DNA from: Kribbella monticola | Lineage (GTDB): Bacteria > Actinomycetota > Actinomycetes > Propionibacteriales > Kribbellaceae | NCBI RefSeq assembly: GCF_003261635.1 | Contig: NZ_QFXK01000039.1 | Location: 186,001 to 250,000 of the forward strand | DNA length: 64,000 bases | Direction: 5' to 3' | Shown here: positions 1 to 8,999 of the stretch, piece by piece | Position numbering within the stretch: the stretch's first letter is position 1 | Layout of the letters: the number at the start of each line of letters is the position of its first letter | The notes under the pieces: generated by a model | Database searches by the model: none | Told to the model about the DNA's origin: nothing | The model's input: the letters and a program-made list of their open reading frames with translations, nothing else | Position numbers and translations under genes: made by a program

Positions 1-236
1 TCCAGTGTCAGGCGCAGCGCGCGGGCGATTGCCGCGAGCATCTCGGTCGACGGTTGCGGACCTCGACCGCCCTCGAGCCGGCTGTAGTAGTCGGTCGACA
101 TCGCCGCGAGGGACGCCACTTCTTCGCGCCGCAGTCCCGGAGTGCGCCGGCGGCGCCCGCGGGGCAGGCCGATGTCCTCGGGTTGCAGCGCTTCCCGCCG
201 CTTGCGCAGGAAGTCGGCCAGTTCCAGATACTCCAT
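1..236 (-). CDS. XRE-family (MmyB-like) helix-turn-helix regulator, 3' end cut off by window
   Basis: Only the N-terminal 78 residues are in the window; the gene runs off the left edge. The visible part starts MEYLELADFLRKRREAL and contains RTPGLRREEVA followed by a recognition helix with STDYYSRLEGGRG, the signature of the actinobacterial MmyB-type XRE regulators, which normally carry a C-terminal ligand-binding PAS-like domain (about 280 residues in full). It is divergent from the short-chain dehydrogenase gene at 336, and this head-to-head arrangement is the usual sign that the regulator controls the enzyme (inference). Start ATG at 236. Confidence 0.85.
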   Translation of the reverse strand, partial: MEYLELADFLRKRREALQPEDIGLPRGRRRRTPGLRREEVASLAAMSTDYYSRLEGGRGPQPSTEMLAAIARALRLTL

Positions 237-335
237 ACCTTCATTGTTCAGCAGTGCCGAGCGTTAACCACTGCTTGCCGAGCAGTGGCTGAACCGAGCC
301 TGGTTGGCCGCCGCGAACGGCCGGAGAGTGGAGAC

Positions 336-1079
336 ATGAAAACCACAGGCAACACGATCTTCCTGGCCGGCGGCACCTCGGGCCTCGGCCTCGGACTGGC
401 CCAGCGCTTCCTGGACCTCGGCAACAAGGTGATCATCAGCGGTCGCCGCAAGGAACTGCTGGACCAGCTGGCCGACGAGCATCCTGGCCTGGAGACCATC
501 GCACTGGACGTCGCCGATCCGGACTCGATCGCCGACACCGTCGAGCAGGTGCTCGCCACCCATCCCGATGTCAACGTCGTGATCACGATGGCGGGCATCA
601 TGCAGCCGGAGAACCTGCGCGACGCGAACCACCTCAGCATCAGCGAAGCGACGATCACGACGAACCTGCTCGGCACGATCCGGGTGATCAGCGCCTTCCT
701 GCCGCATCTGGTGAACAAGCCGGACGCGGCAATCCTCACGGTGTCGTCGGGTCTCGCGTTCGTGCCGCTGGTGATCACGCCGACGTACAACGCGACGAAG
801 GCCGCCATCCACAGCTACACGCAGAGCCTGCGAGTGCAGCTGGCGGACACCTCGGTCCAGGTGATCGAGCTGATTCCGCCCGCCGTCCAGACCGCGCTGA
901 TGGGCCAGGAGAACGACGAACGGGCGCTCCCGCTCGACACCTACCTGACCGACACCATCGACATCCTGCAGAACCAGCCCGACGTGACCGAGGTCGTCAT
1001 CGAACGGGTGAAGTTCCTGCGCAACGCAGAGCCCGAAGGCCGTTACGCCGAAACCTTCGCAGCTCTCAACAGCCACTGA
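336..1079 (+). CDS. Short-chain dehydrogenase/reductase (DltE-like)
   Basis: A 247-residue NAD(P)-dependent oxidoreductase of the classical SDR superfamily. The Rossmann glycine motif is GGTSGLGLG near residue 10, the acidic/basic cofactor strand ends in SGRRKE, the catalytic serine lies in TVSSG and the active-site pair in YNATK (YxxxK). The C-terminal part resembles DltE/YP-type cytosolic SDRs that are usually found beside XRE or TetR regulators. Substrate unknown. Start ATG at 336 follows GGAGAGTGGAG; longer in-frame starts upstream would cross the regulator gene and are rejected. Confidence 0.9.
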   Translation: MKTTGNTIFLAGGTSGLGLGLAQRFLDLGNKVIISGRRKELLDQLADEHPGLETIALDVADPDSIADTVEQVLATHPDVNVVITMAGIMQPENLRDANHLSISEATITTNLLGTIRVISAFLPHLVNKPDAAILTVSSGLAFVPLVITPTYNATKAAIHSYTQSLRVQLADTSVQVIELIPPAVQTALMGQENDERALPLDTYLTDTIDILQNQPDVTEVVIERVKFLRNAEPEGRYAETFAALNSH

Positions 1080-1103
1080 CGAGGCACCTCGCAGTACGGG
1101 GTG

Positions 1104-1403
1104 TCAGTCGGCGAGGGCCTGCTCGATGCGCTCGACCTTGGCAGTGAGCTGACCGGTGAAACCGGGACGGATGTCGGCCTTCAACACCAGGCTGACTCGG
1201 GGCGAGACCGCGGCGACGACCTCGACGGCCTGCTTCACCACCGCCATCACCTCGTCCCACTCCCCCTCGAGGTTGGTGAACATCGCGTTGGTCTCGTTGG
1301 GCAGGCCGGAGGCGCGGACGACGCGGATCGCCTCGGCGACCGCCTCGCTCACGCCACCGGTCTCGTCCCCGGCAGCCGGGCTGATGCTGAATGCAACGAT
1401 CAT
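1104..1403 (-). CDS. Thiamine-binding protein of the MTH1187/YkoF-like family
   Basis: A 99-residue protein beginning MIVAFSISP with the pattern of small MTH1187-type proteins (NAMFTNLEGEWDEVMAVVKQA), a ferredoxin-like alpha/beta sandwich that binds thiamine or pyrimidine ligands in characterised members. No catalytic role is known. It is convergent with the SDR gene (24 bp between stops). Start ATG at 1403 agrees with the family N-terminus; an upstream in-frame start would add 19 residues with no family similarity. Confidence 0.8.
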   Translation of the reverse strand: MIVAFSISPAAGDETGGVSEAVAEAIRVVRASGLPNETNAMFTNLEGEWDEVMAVVKQAVEVVAAVSPRVSLVLKADIRPGFTGQLTAKVERIEQALAD

Positions 1404-1504
1404 GCGGCCAGCTTGCCACCCGCCCCACGCTCCGCGCCTGACTGGTTGACGGTGGACCACGCCGGGCGCGATCGGCCCGCGTTGCTGGCCGTGACGCTGA
1501 TCAC

Positions 1505-2053
1505 TTGGGCTGCTACTTTACGGAGTCAATCGACTACGGTGCGCACCGGGTACGCGCCGCCGTGACCGCGATCGACAACTGGAACGACCCGGTCAACGCC
1601 GCCTTCGCGGAGATCGCACCGCTCCCGATCGGTCTGGAAACCTGGGCCAGTCTGTACCTCGCGATCACAGCCAGCCACGAGCGCGGCCACCTCACCTACG
1701 ACCGTCGTACCGACCGGGCCGTGCTCCACTGGGGCGCGGACCAGAGCGACCCGTCGATCACAGCTGCACGCGCCCTGTTCGACAAGATCAACCAGGCGAC
1801 CGGTACGACGTACCGGCGGGATCTCTTCTCCGGCGGCCGGGAGTTCGCCGCCGACTTCTGCTACCACCCGCTCGGCGGCTGCCTTCTCGGCAAGGCCACC
1901 GACGACTACGGCCGGGTCCGCGGCTACCGGAATCTCTATGTCACCGACGGTTCCCTGCTGCCCGGCTCCATCGGTGTCAATCCCTTCGTCACCATCACGG
2001 CCCTTGCCGAACGCAACATCGCGCACATCATCCCCACCGATCTCAAGGTCTGA
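1505..2053 (+). pseudogene. C-terminal remnant of a cholesterol-oxidase-type GMC oxidoreductase
   Basis: The reading frame encodes about 165 residues matching only the C-terminal part of the actinobacterial cholesterol oxidase (GMC) family, including CYHPLGGCLLGKATDDYGR and YVTDGSLLPGSIGVNPFVTI, i.e. the His-containing active-site loop and the final FAD-contact segment. The N-terminal two thirds (the Rossmann GxGxxG FAD-binding domain, about 340 residues) are missing; only about 100 bp separate the fragment from the thiamine-binding gene. Similarity starts near 1555 and the residues before it are unrelated. There is no good start codon (TTG only). Read as a deletion remnant; a functional short protein is very unlikely because FAD could not be held. 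Confidence 0.8.
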
Positions 2054-2504
2054 GCTTCGGCAGCCACGCCGGCACGGACCGGCGGTACTCCTCGTACTGC
2101 CGGCCGTACCGGTCGCGCAGCACGGGCTCCTCGTACCAATGGACGAACGCAGCCATCACGGCCCAGACCAAGAGCGCGTAGGCGAGCAGGCGAAGGTCCA
2201 GAAAGAGGAGCGCCTGGCCGAGGATTGCGGCGATGACACCGACATACATGGGATTTCGGACGAAGCGGTAGTCACCGCCGACGACCAACTGCTCGGTCGG
2301 TGCGATCGGCGCCGGAGTACCACGGCCTTCGCGGACGAACCGGACAAATCCCCGCAGGACGATCACGGCGCCCGCCAGCAAGAGGACGGCGCCCGGCCAG
2401 AACCGCGGCGCCGGCCAGCGACTGATCAACCAGGGCATCAGACCGGCCACCACACCGGGCGCCGCGAAGAAGAACGCCGTACTACCGAGGATTGCTCTGC
2501 GCAT
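2043..2504 (-). CDS. Isoprenylcysteine carboxyl methyltransferase-family membrane protein
   Basis: A 153-residue integral membrane protein with about four hydrophobic helices and the conserved ICMT/PEMT C-terminal signature: GDYRFVRNPMYVG then EEPVLRDRYGRQYEEYRRSVPAWLP, which binds SAM in this family. Bacterial members methylate unknown small or lipid substrates. Its start (ATG 2504) lies inside the 3' end of the MarR gene (23-bp overlap), so the two are one translationally coupled unit. Its 3' end overlaps the cholesterol oxidase remnant by 11 bp. Confidence 0.82.
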   Translation of the reverse strand: MRRAILGSTAFFFAAPGVVAGLMPWLISRWPAPRFWPGAVLLLAGAVIVLRGFVRFVREGRGTPAPIAPTEQLVVGGDYRFVRNPMYVGVIAAILGQALLFLDLRLLAYALLVWAVMAAFVHWYEEPVLRDRYGRQYEEYRRSVPAWLPKLRP

Positions 2505-2976
2505 CGGAGACCTTCTCGATCACGCGCTCCGCCAAGGAGCACAGGGTTTCGAGCTCGGAGGGACTGAGATCGCCGAACCACTCGGCCACGGCGGCGAAGT
2601 CCGCGGAGTCACGCTGCTTCCAGTAGCTCGCGTTGTGATTTGTTGTCGAGAGCAACTTTCGGCGCTTGTCGGTCGGATCCGGCTCGACCTGCAGCAGGTC
2701 CTTGCGGACCAGGGCGGCGACGATCTGGGCGACGTTCTGATGGGTGCTGCCAAGTGCGGCGGCCGCTTCGGCCAGCGAGGGTTTGCCGGCCGCCGCGACC
2801 ACGGTGATCAGCGCCGCCTGCTGAGTCGTCAACCCATCGGCCCGCAGCCGCTCGTCCATCGCGTTGCGAAGCCTCTGAGCGAGGGCGAGCACCGTCCGGA
2901 ACGCCCGGACCGACGGGTCCAGCGACGACGCTGGACCGATGCCCAGCAACTCTTCGGTCTTGTGGGTGCGCGACAT
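2482..2976 (-). CDS. MarR-family transcriptional regulator
   Basis: A 164-residue winged-helix protein: dimerisation helices around residues 20-50, the HTH in LTTQQAALITVVAAAG and GSTHQNVAQIVAALVRKDLL, and the wing DPTDKRRKLLSTT. The family represses adjacent genes and is released by small phenolic or redox ligands. Start ATG at 2976 is preferred; a TTG at 3003 in frame would extend it across the palindrome at 2978-2991, which more likely is the operator. Coupled to the downstream methyltransferase; divergent from the glycosyltransferase at 3020. Confidence 0.85.
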   Translation of the reverse strand: MSRTHKTEELLGIGPASSLDPSVRAFRTVLALAQRLRNAMDERLRADGLTTQQAALITVVAAAGKPSLAEAAAALGSTHQNVAQIVAALVRKDLLQVEPDPTDKRRKLLSTTNHNASYWKQRDSADFAAVAEWFGDLSPSELETLCSLAERVIEKVSDAQSNPR

Positions 2977-2977
2977 G

Positions 2978-2991
2978 GGCAATATATTACC
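2978..2991. promoter_or_regulatory. Candidate MarR operator palindrome
   Basis: GGCAATATATTACC is a 14-bp palindrome with one mismatched pair, lying in the 43-bp gap between the divergent MarR and glycosyltransferase starts and directly abutting the MarR ATG. AT-rich symmetric sites of this size are typical MarR operators. Assignment is inferred from position and symmetry. Confidence 0.55.
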
Positions 2992-3019
2992 TATCAAGTC
3001 CAAGGGGAGGCAACCATCG

Positions 3020-4285
3020 ATGATCTGCCTGCTGCCGCACTGCGCCTACCTGTCCGAGACGTCCCGGATGCTGGAGCTCCATCGCGCCCTCACCGAGCTC
3101 GGCGTTCCGGTCCGCGTCGCCACCCACGGCGGTCCCCACGAGCGCCTCCTCACCCGGGCCGGCGTCGCGTACGACGTACTCGGGCCTGGCCTGTCTGCCG
3201 CGCGATCGGCCGCTTTCGTCGCCTCGGCGATCGGACAGGGCGACCCGCGACAGAGCATGTACGACGACGCCGAGATCCGCGGTTACGCCCAAGCGGAAGC
3301 GGAGTACTTCCGTAAGCACGGCATCACCGTCGCCGTCACCGGCTTTACCCTGACCTCGCTGCTGTCGTCCCGGCTGGCCGGCGTACAACTCGTCACCGAG
3401 CACGCCGGCAGCTTCGTCCCGCCGGTCTTCGAGCGAAGGTTGCTACCGGCACCGAGTTCGCCGGTCGACCCACGGCTGAGCCGCGCACCGGACTGGCTCA
3501 GCCGGTTCCTCGTCAACCGCACGATGAACCGCACCACGGCGTACTGCGGCGGCTTCAATCGTGTCGCCGCATCGCTCGGCGTCGAGCAGGTGCCGAGCCT
3601 CGCCGCTTTGCTGCTGGGCGATCTCTCTTTGGTACCCGAGATCCCTGAAATACTTGGGATCTCGGCCGCCGAGCTGGCGTCATGGCGACCCGGTCGCGGC
3701 TACCGCCCGAGTTCACGGCTCGCCGCCGTCGGCCCCCTCTTCGCTCACCTGGATCTCCCTCTGCCAGGGCGGGTCCAGAAGTTCCTCGGCCGTCCGGGGC
3801 CGGTCATCTACGTCGCCATGACGTCGACGCCGCCGAAGTTGGTCCGGGCCGCGGTCGAAGCGCTCGGCCGCCTCGACGTACGCATCCTGGTCGCCGGCAC
3901 CGTCCACGACCTGACCGATCTCGCCACCGATCGCATCATGGTCGAGGGCGTTCTCCCCAGCCACCTGGTGATGCCGCAGGTCGATCTCGCGATCACCACC
4001 GGCGGCCAAGGCAGCACCCAGACCGCGACGGCCTCCGGCACCCCACTCCTCGGCATCCCGCTCCACATCGAGCAGGACCTCAACATCGCCCTCCTCGAAC
4101 GCCTCGACGCCGCTCGGCACGTCGCTCCCTCACACCTCGACCATCTAGCCCCGATAGCCACCGCGATGCTCGACAACCCAGCTCACCAGCGCGCCGCGGA
4201 GCGCCTCCAGAAGCTGTACGCCGCCGTCGACGGCCCGACCCAGGCAGCCGAGCAGCTCGCTCAGCTCACTCAGCGCTCGAGTTGA
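3020..4285 (+). CDS. GT1-type glycosyltransferase (MGT/UGT fold)
   Basis: A 421-residue GT-B glycosyltransferase. The C-terminal donor domain shows the GT1 pattern: PGPVIYVAMTSTP, then VMPQVDLAITTGGQGSTQTATASGTPLLGIPLHIEQDLN, which corresponds to the HGGxGT...P...DQ nucleotide-sugar motif, although the usual HGG is TGG here. Such enzymes transfer a sugar to small lipophilic acceptors, macrolides or flavonoids; the acceptor is unknown. Start ATG 3020 follows AGGGGAGG at good spacing. The divergent MarR gene probably controls it, suggesting detoxification by glycosylation (inference). Confidence 0.82.
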   Translation: MICLLPHCAYLSETSRMLELHRALTELGVPVRVATHGGPHERLLTRAGVAYDVLGPGLSAARSAAFVASAIGQGDPRQSMYDDAEIRGYAQAEAEYFRKHGITVAVTGFTLTSLLSSRLAGVQLVTEHAGSFVPPVFERRLLPAPSSPVDPRLSRAPDWLSRFLVNRTMNRTTAYCGGFNRVAASLGVEQVPSLAALLLGDLSLVPEIPEILGISAAELASWRPGRGYRPSSRLAAVGPLFAHLDLPLPGRVQKFLGRPGPVIYVAMTSTPPKLVRAAVEALGRLDVRILVAGTVHDLTDLATDRIMVEGVLPSHLVMPQVDLAITTGGQGSTQTATASGTPLLGIPLHIEQDLNIALLERLDAARHVAPSHLDHLAPIATAMLDNPAHQRAAERLQKLYAAVDGPTQAAEQLAQLTQRSS

Positions 4286-4631
4286 TCCGCTCCGGGAGAA
4301 CGGCCGCGAAGGCTTCCACGTCCCGCTGCTGACGACGCAGCACCTTCCGCTGCCAGAGCCTGATGAGCGCGTCCGGCTGCCCGGAGATATTGGTGATCCG
4401 GTAGGTGATCAAGGTCCCATCAGGATGCTCAGCAAAGCTGTAGTCACCGCGATACCAGTACTGCCCGTGCATCCCCACCGAACAGTTCCCAGGATCCGCC
4501 TCGACCACGACCCCCGCCGGATTCGCCCGATCGACCCCAAGCACGACCGCAGCCCGCTCGGCCGTCAGAAACGGCGCCACCCGCGCAAACGAGACGTCGG
4601 CCACGGCCGTGACAGTTCCAAGAACACCCAT
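4266..4631 (-). CDS. Hypothetical protein, possibly SRPBCC-like
   Basis: A 121-residue soluble protein I do not recognise with certainty. It has an alternating beta pattern (GQYWYRGDYSFAEHPDGTLITYRITNIS) and a C-terminal amphipathic helix, resembling a polyketide-cyclase/START-like fold in outline. It overlaps the 3' end of the glycosyltransferase by 20 bp on the opposite strand. Start ATG 4631 sits 8 nt after a TAGCAT hexamer, so the mRNA may be leaderless. Confidence 0.6.
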   Translation of the reverse strand: MGVLGTVTAVADVSFARVAPFLTAERAAVVLGVDRANPAGVVVEADPGNCSVGMHGQYWYRGDYSFAEHPDGTLITYRITNISGQPDALIRLWQRKVLRRQQRDVEAFAAVLPERINSSAE

Positions 4632-4714
4632 GCGGCGGATGCTAGCCCGCCGACCCGACCACTCGCGGCGCCTTCGGGCAGGTGACCCGGTTCACGGTGT
4701 GAGGGATGGAGAAG

Positions 4715-4729
4715 CATAGCTTTCCTATG
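4715..4729. promoter_or_regulatory. Short inverted repeat upstream of MarR/MFS pair
   Basis: CATAG-CTTTC-CTATG, 5-bp perfect arms about 15-29 bp before the MarR-type gene start, in an AT-richer promoter stretch. A candidate autoregulatory operator; short and therefore uncertain. Confidence 0.35.
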
Positions 4730-4743
4730 TATTGTTGTTTTAC

Positions 4744-5187
4744 GTGATCGCGACTGATCTTTCGGAGCTTGGTGTCGAGGTGCTGGTGGCTGCGGCGCGG
4801 TTGACGCGGTTGGCCAGTCGGGATGTGAGCTCGCTGCCGCATGCCGCGATGCGGTTGATGGGGCGGCTGGACGAGCTCGGGCCGACGCGGATCAGCGATC
4901 TGGCCAAGGCCGATCGCTGTTCGCAGCCGACCATGTCGAACCTGGTCCAGCGCCAGGAGGAGAACGGCTGGGTCCGGCGCGAGCCCGATCCGGCCGACTC
5001 CCGGGCCAGCCTGATCAGCCTCACCGACGCCGGTCGCGCAGAACTCGACCAAGCGCGGCACGAGGCCGGTGCGGCCATCGCCGCCCGCCTCAGCCAACTT
5101 CCCGCCAGCGACGTCGCCACCCTGCAGGCCGCGGTCACCGTCATGCGCTCGATCCTCACCCAGCGCGTCGAGGGGGAACGGCCGTGA
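4744..5187 (+). CDS. MarR-family transcriptional regulator
   Basis: A 147-residue winged-helix regulator. Recognition segment RISDLAKADRCSQPTMSNLVQRQEENGWV, followed by the wing EPDPADSRASLISLTDAGR typical of MarR. It lies 46 bp upstream of the MFS exporter on the same strand, the classic repressor-pump arrangement. Start is uncertain: GTG 4744 fits the family length; TTG 4732 in frame would add MLFY. No Shine-Dalgarno sequence is visible before either, so a leaderless GTG is plausible. Confidence 0.85.
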   Translation: MIATDLSELGVEVLVAAARLTRLASRDVSSLPHAAMRLMGRLDELGPTRISDLAKADRCSQPTMSNLVQRQEENGWVRREPDPADSRASLISLTDAGRAELDQARHEAGAAIAARLSQLPASDVATLQAAVTVMRSILTQRVEGERP

Positions 5188-5233
5188 GCCTCCCTCCCTC
5201 GACGCGCTCTAATCCTTTGGAGGACACGCCCCG

Positions 5234-6445
5234 GTGAGTAACTCGTTTCTCAAGCAACCCAAGTCGGTTTGGGCCGTCGCGTTCGCCTGTGTGATCGCGT
5301 TCATGGGCATCGGCCTGGTCGACCCGATCCTCAAGCCGATCGCGGAGCAGCTGCACGCCAGCCCGTCGCAGGTGTCGCTGCTGTTCACCAGCTACATGGC
5401 CGTCATCGGCGTCGCGATGCTGATCACCGGCGCGGTCTCCAGCCGGATCGGCGCCAAGCGCACGTTGCTGATCGGCCTCGCCATCATCGTCGTGTTCAGC
5501 GCCCTGGCAGGTCTGTCCAACTCGATCGGCATGATCGTCGCCTTCCGGGCCGGCTGGGGCCTCGGCAACGCGCTCTTCATCGCGACCGCACTGGCGACGA
5601 TCGTCAACTCCGCCAGCGGCTCGGTCGCGCAGGCGATCATCCTGTACGAGGCGGCGCTCGGCGTCGGCATCGCGGCCGGTCCGCTGGTCGGTGGTGAGCT
5701 CGGGACGATCTCCTGGCGTGGCCCGTTCTTCGGCGTCGCCGTGCTGATGACGATCGCCCTCGCCGCGACCGCGTTCTTGCTGCCCGCCTCGCCACCGGCA
5801 CCGCGGCGTACGTCGATCATCGAGCCGCTGAAGGCGCTCAAGCACCGTTCGCTGGCCACCGTCGCGGTCACTGCCCTGCTGTACAACTTCGGCTTCTTCA
5901 CTTTGCTCGCCTTCACCCCCTTCCCGCTGGCGATGTCCGCTCGGCAGATCGGGCTGATCTTCTTCGGCTGGGGCATCGGCCTCGCGCTGACCTCGGTCTT
6001 CGCGGCTCCCCGGCTGCAGCGGCGGTTCGGCACGATCCCCGTAGTACTGGCGTCGCTGCTGCTCTTCGGCGCCGACCTTGCCGTGATGGGCGTCTACGCG
6101 CACCACCGTCCAGTTCTCGCCGTCGGAGTGATCGTGGCGGGCTTGTTCCTCGGCGTGAACAACACCCTCATCACCGAGGCCGTGATGGCGGCAGCGCCGG
6201 TGGAGCGCGGCACCGCCTCCGCGGCGTACAGCTTCGTCCGCTTCTCCGGTGGCGCCGTCGCTCCGTGGCTGGCCGGCAAGCTCGGCGAAGAGGTCAACAT
6301 TCAGTTGCCGTTCTACGTGGGCGCTTTCGCCGTACTGCTCGCGGTCGGCGTACTCGCCTCCGGCTGGAAGCCGCTGTCCCACCTCCGTACGCCGACCGCC
6401 CACTCCGAGGCGGAAGCCGAGGCCCTCACCACCGCCGACGCCTGA
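5234..6445 (+). CDS. MFS transporter, probable multidrug efflux
   Basis: A 403-residue, 12-helix major facilitator. The N-terminal half carries the drug-antiporter features (VDPILKPIAEQLHASPSQVSLLFTSYMAV, then GAVSSRIGAKRTLLIG as motif A, and YEAALGVGIAAGPLVGGELG like motif C). Family members export lipophilic drugs in exchange for protons. Start GTG 5234 follows TTGGAGGAC. The preceding MarR gene likely represses it. Substrate not inferable. Confidence 0.87.
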   Translation: MSNSFLKQPKSVWAVAFACVIAFMGIGLVDPILKPIAEQLHASPSQVSLLFTSYMAVIGVAMLITGAVSSRIGAKRTLLIGLAIIVVFSALAGLSNSIGMIVAFRAGWGLGNALFIATALATIVNSASGSVAQAIILYEAALGVGIAAGPLVGGELGTISWRGPFFGVAVLMTIALAATAFLLPASPPAPRRTSIIEPLKALKHRSLATVAVTALLYNFGFFTLLAFTPFPLAMSARQIGLIFFGWGIGLALTSVFAAPRLQRRFGTIPVVLASLLLFGADLAVMGVYAHHRPVLAVGVIVAGLFLGVNNTLITEAVMAAAPVERGTASAAYSFVRFSGGAVAPWLAGKLGEEVNIQLPFYVGAFAVLLAVGVLASGWKPLSHLRTPTAHSEAEAEALTTADA

Positions 6446-6514
6446 GAAAGTGGTCTACCCGATCGCAGGGAGATCGATTTCCCGGTGGTCGAACAGCCGG
6501 TAGGGTCAATCGGT

Positions 6515-8959
6515 ATGACGAGAGCTGACTGGCCCGGGTCGCGGTCGTACACAGGGAACCAATTGCGCCGGATCGCCTTGCCACTGGGCGGAATCGGCAC
6601 CGGGACGGTCAGCCTCGGCGGCCGGGGCAACCTGCGCGACTGGGAAGTGGGGAACCGGCCGGCCAAGGGCTTCCGGCCGGACACCGCGTTCTTCGCAGTA
6701 CGGACCTGCAATGAGGACGGCACCGTGATCACCCGCGCGGCCGAGGGCCCTCTCGATCTCAGCGAGTACGAAGGTGCGCACGGCAGCGCCGCGCAGAATC
6801 ACGGCCTCCCCCGCTTCCGGAGCGCCGCCTTCGCTACCAGCTATCCCTTCGGTCAGGTGATTCTGCACGATCCCGACGTACCGGTCGGCGTTCAGGTGCA
6901 GGGATTCAACCCGCTCGTGCCGACCGATGTGGCGGCCAGTTCGTGGCCGATCGCGGTACTGCGCTTCCAGCTCGCCAACCGGACCGACCGCCCGCTGACC
7001 GTCTCGGTAGCAGGCTGCCTGCAGAACTTCATCGGCCGCGACGGCACCAATGATGTTGCTTCCGGCAACTACAACACCATCGTCGACGACGAGGGATTGA
7101 GCGGCGTTCTGTTACGCAGCAACGGCGTCGACCCGACGGCCGAGACCTGGGGCTCGCTCGCGCTCGCGATCATGGACGGCCAGGACGTCAGCCGCCGTAC
7201 AGGCTGGACCGATCGGACCTGGGGCGACAGCCTGCTCGACTTCTGGGACGACTTCAGCGCGGACGGCCGACTCGACCAGCGGGAGAGCACGTCGCCGACA
7301 CCGATCGCCTCGGTCGCCGACACCCGGACCCTCGCAGCCGGCGCGACCGAGGCATTCAGCTTCCTGCTCGGCTGGCATTTCCCGAACCGCCGCGCCTGGG
7401 AGAAGCCAGAGATCGTCGGCAACCACTACACCACCCTGTACGCCGACGCGTGGGACGCCGTCGCCAGGTTCGCTCCCGAGTTGCCGGAGCTCGAACGGCG
7501 TACCGTCGCCTTCGTTCGGGACTTCGAAGGCAGCGACCTTCCCGGGGCTGTGAAAGAGGCGGCCCTGTTCAACCTGAGCACGCTCCGCTCGCAGACCGTC
7601 TTCCGCACCCCGGACGGCCGCTTCTTCGGCTGGGAAGGATGTTCGGACCAGGTCGGCAGTTGCTTCGGCAGTTGCACCCACGTCTGGAACTACGAGCAGG
7701 CCACGCCGTACTTGTTCGGCGAGATCGCCAGATCGCTGCGTGAGGTGGAGTTCGGCCACGCCACCGACGAGCAGGGGTTGATGAGCTTCCGCGTCGGACT
7801 GCCACTCGCCGACGCCGCCCAGGAGTGGCGGGTCGCCGCCGCCGACGGGCAACTCGGCTGCCTGGTGAAGCTCTACCGCGACTGGCGACTCAGCGGCGAC
7901 GACGCGATGCTCGCGGAGTTGTGGCCCGCGGCGAAACGGGCGCTGGAGTTCTGCTGGATTCCCGGCGGCTGGGATGCGGACCGCGACGGCGTGATGGAAG
8001 GCTGCCAGCACAACACGATGGACGTCGAGTACTACGGGCCGAATCCGCAGATGCAGTCCTGGTACCTCGCCGCGTTGCGCGCCTCCGAGGAGCTGGCCCG
8101 GCACTTCGGCGAGGACGACCTCGCAACCGAATGCCGCCGGCTCTTCGAGTACGGCAGCGCCTGGATGGACAAGAACCTCTTCAACGGCTCGTACTACCGG
8201 CACGAGATCCGCCCACCCGCCTCGGCCGACGACGTCGCGCCCGGCCTCCGCGAACGGATGGGCGCGGCCGACCCGACGAAACCCGAACTCCAGTTGGGCG
8301 ACGGCTGCCTGATCGATCAGCTGGTTGGTCAGGCCTTGGCCCACATCGCCCAGCTCGGCCACCTCCACGATCCGTTGCTGGTAGCAACCACCTTGCGCAG
8401 CATCCTGGCCCACAACGGCCGGACCGGGTTCTACGACCACTTCAACAACATGCGCAGCTACGTCCTCGGTGACGAGTCGGCCGTTCTGATGTGCAGCCAT
8501 CCCCGCGGCAACCGGCCTGAACGACCGTTCCCGTACTTCGCCGAGGTGATGACCGGCTTCGAGCACATTCTCGCCGTCGGCCTGATCTCCGAAGGCCTGG
8601 TGGACGAGGGACTCAAGGTGATCTCGGACATCAGAGCCCGGTACGACGGAGAGCGGCGCAACCCGTTCGACGAGGCGGAGTGTGGCCACCACTACGCCCG
8701 CGCGATGGCGAGTTGGGGCGCGGTCGTGGCCCTCACCGGCTTCGACTACGACGGCCGCTCGGGCGTGATGCGCTTCGCTCCGCGCTACCCGTCGAACAAC
8801 CACTTCTGGTCCACGGGCAACGCCTTCGGCACTCTCACCGACACCGAACTCCGGGTCCGCGAAGGCACGCTCTACCTGACCGAGCTCCACCTGCCGACCC
8901 GCTCACCCCTCACGTTCCCTCCGACCACGTACGCCGCCGGCGCCACCATCTCGCTCTAG
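6515..8959 (+). CDS. GH116-family glycoside hydrolase (GBA2-like beta-glucosidase/glucosylceramidase)
   Basis: An 814-residue cytoplasmic enzyme without signal peptide. The N-terminal beta-sandwich starts with GNQLRRIALPLGGIGTGTVSLGG, the glycan-binding opening of GH116, and is followed by an (alpha/alpha)6 catalytic domain. The nucleophile is expected in HVWNYEQATPYLF and the acid/base Asp in QHNTMDVEYYGPN, as in archaeal and human GBA2 members. It probably splits beta-glucosides or beta-xylosides imported from plant material; exact specificity is open. Start ATG 6515 with a weak TAGGG; a GTG at 6485 is possible. No transporter is adjacent. Confidence 0.85.
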   Translation: MTRADWPGSRSYTGNQLRRIALPLGGIGTGTVSLGGRGNLRDWEVGNRPAKGFRPDTAFFAVRTCNEDGTVITRAAEGPLDLSEYEGAHGSAAQNHGLPRFRSAAFATSYPFGQVILHDPDVPVGVQVQGFNPLVPTDVAASSWPIAVLRFQLANRTDRPLTVSVAGCLQNFIGRDGTNDVASGNYNTIVDDEGLSGVLLRSNGVDPTAETWGSLALAIMDGQDVSRRTGWTDRTWGDSLLDFWDDFSADGRLDQRESTSPTPIASVADTRTLAAGATEAFSFLLGWHFPNRRAWEKPEIVGNHYTTLYADAWDAVARFAPELPELERRTVAFVRDFEGSDLPGAVKEAALFNLSTLRSQTVFRTPDGRFFGWEGCSDQVGSCFGSCTHVWNYEQATPYLFGEIARSLREVEFGHATDEQGLMSFRVGLPLADAAQEWRVAAADGQLGCLVKLYRDWRLSGDDAMLAELWPAAKRALEFCWIPGGWDADRDGVMEGCQHNTMDVEYYGPNPQMQSWYLAALRASEELARHFGEDDLATECRRLFEYGSAWMDKNLFNGSYYRHEIRPPASADDVAPGLRERMGAADPTKPELQLGDGCLIDQLVGQALAHIAQLGHLHDPLLVATTLRSILAHNGRTGFYDHFNNMRSYVLGDESAVLMCSHPRGNRPERPFPYFAEVMTGFEHILAVGLISEGLVDEGLKVISDIRARYDGERRNPFDEAECGHHYARAMASWGAVVALTGFDYDGRSGVMRFAPRYPSNNHFWSTGNAFGTLTDTELRVREGTLYLTELHLPTRSPLTFPPTTYAAGATISL

Positions 8960-8999
8960 CTCCACCCAATGCTCCCGCACCACGAGCGCACAGCACCGG

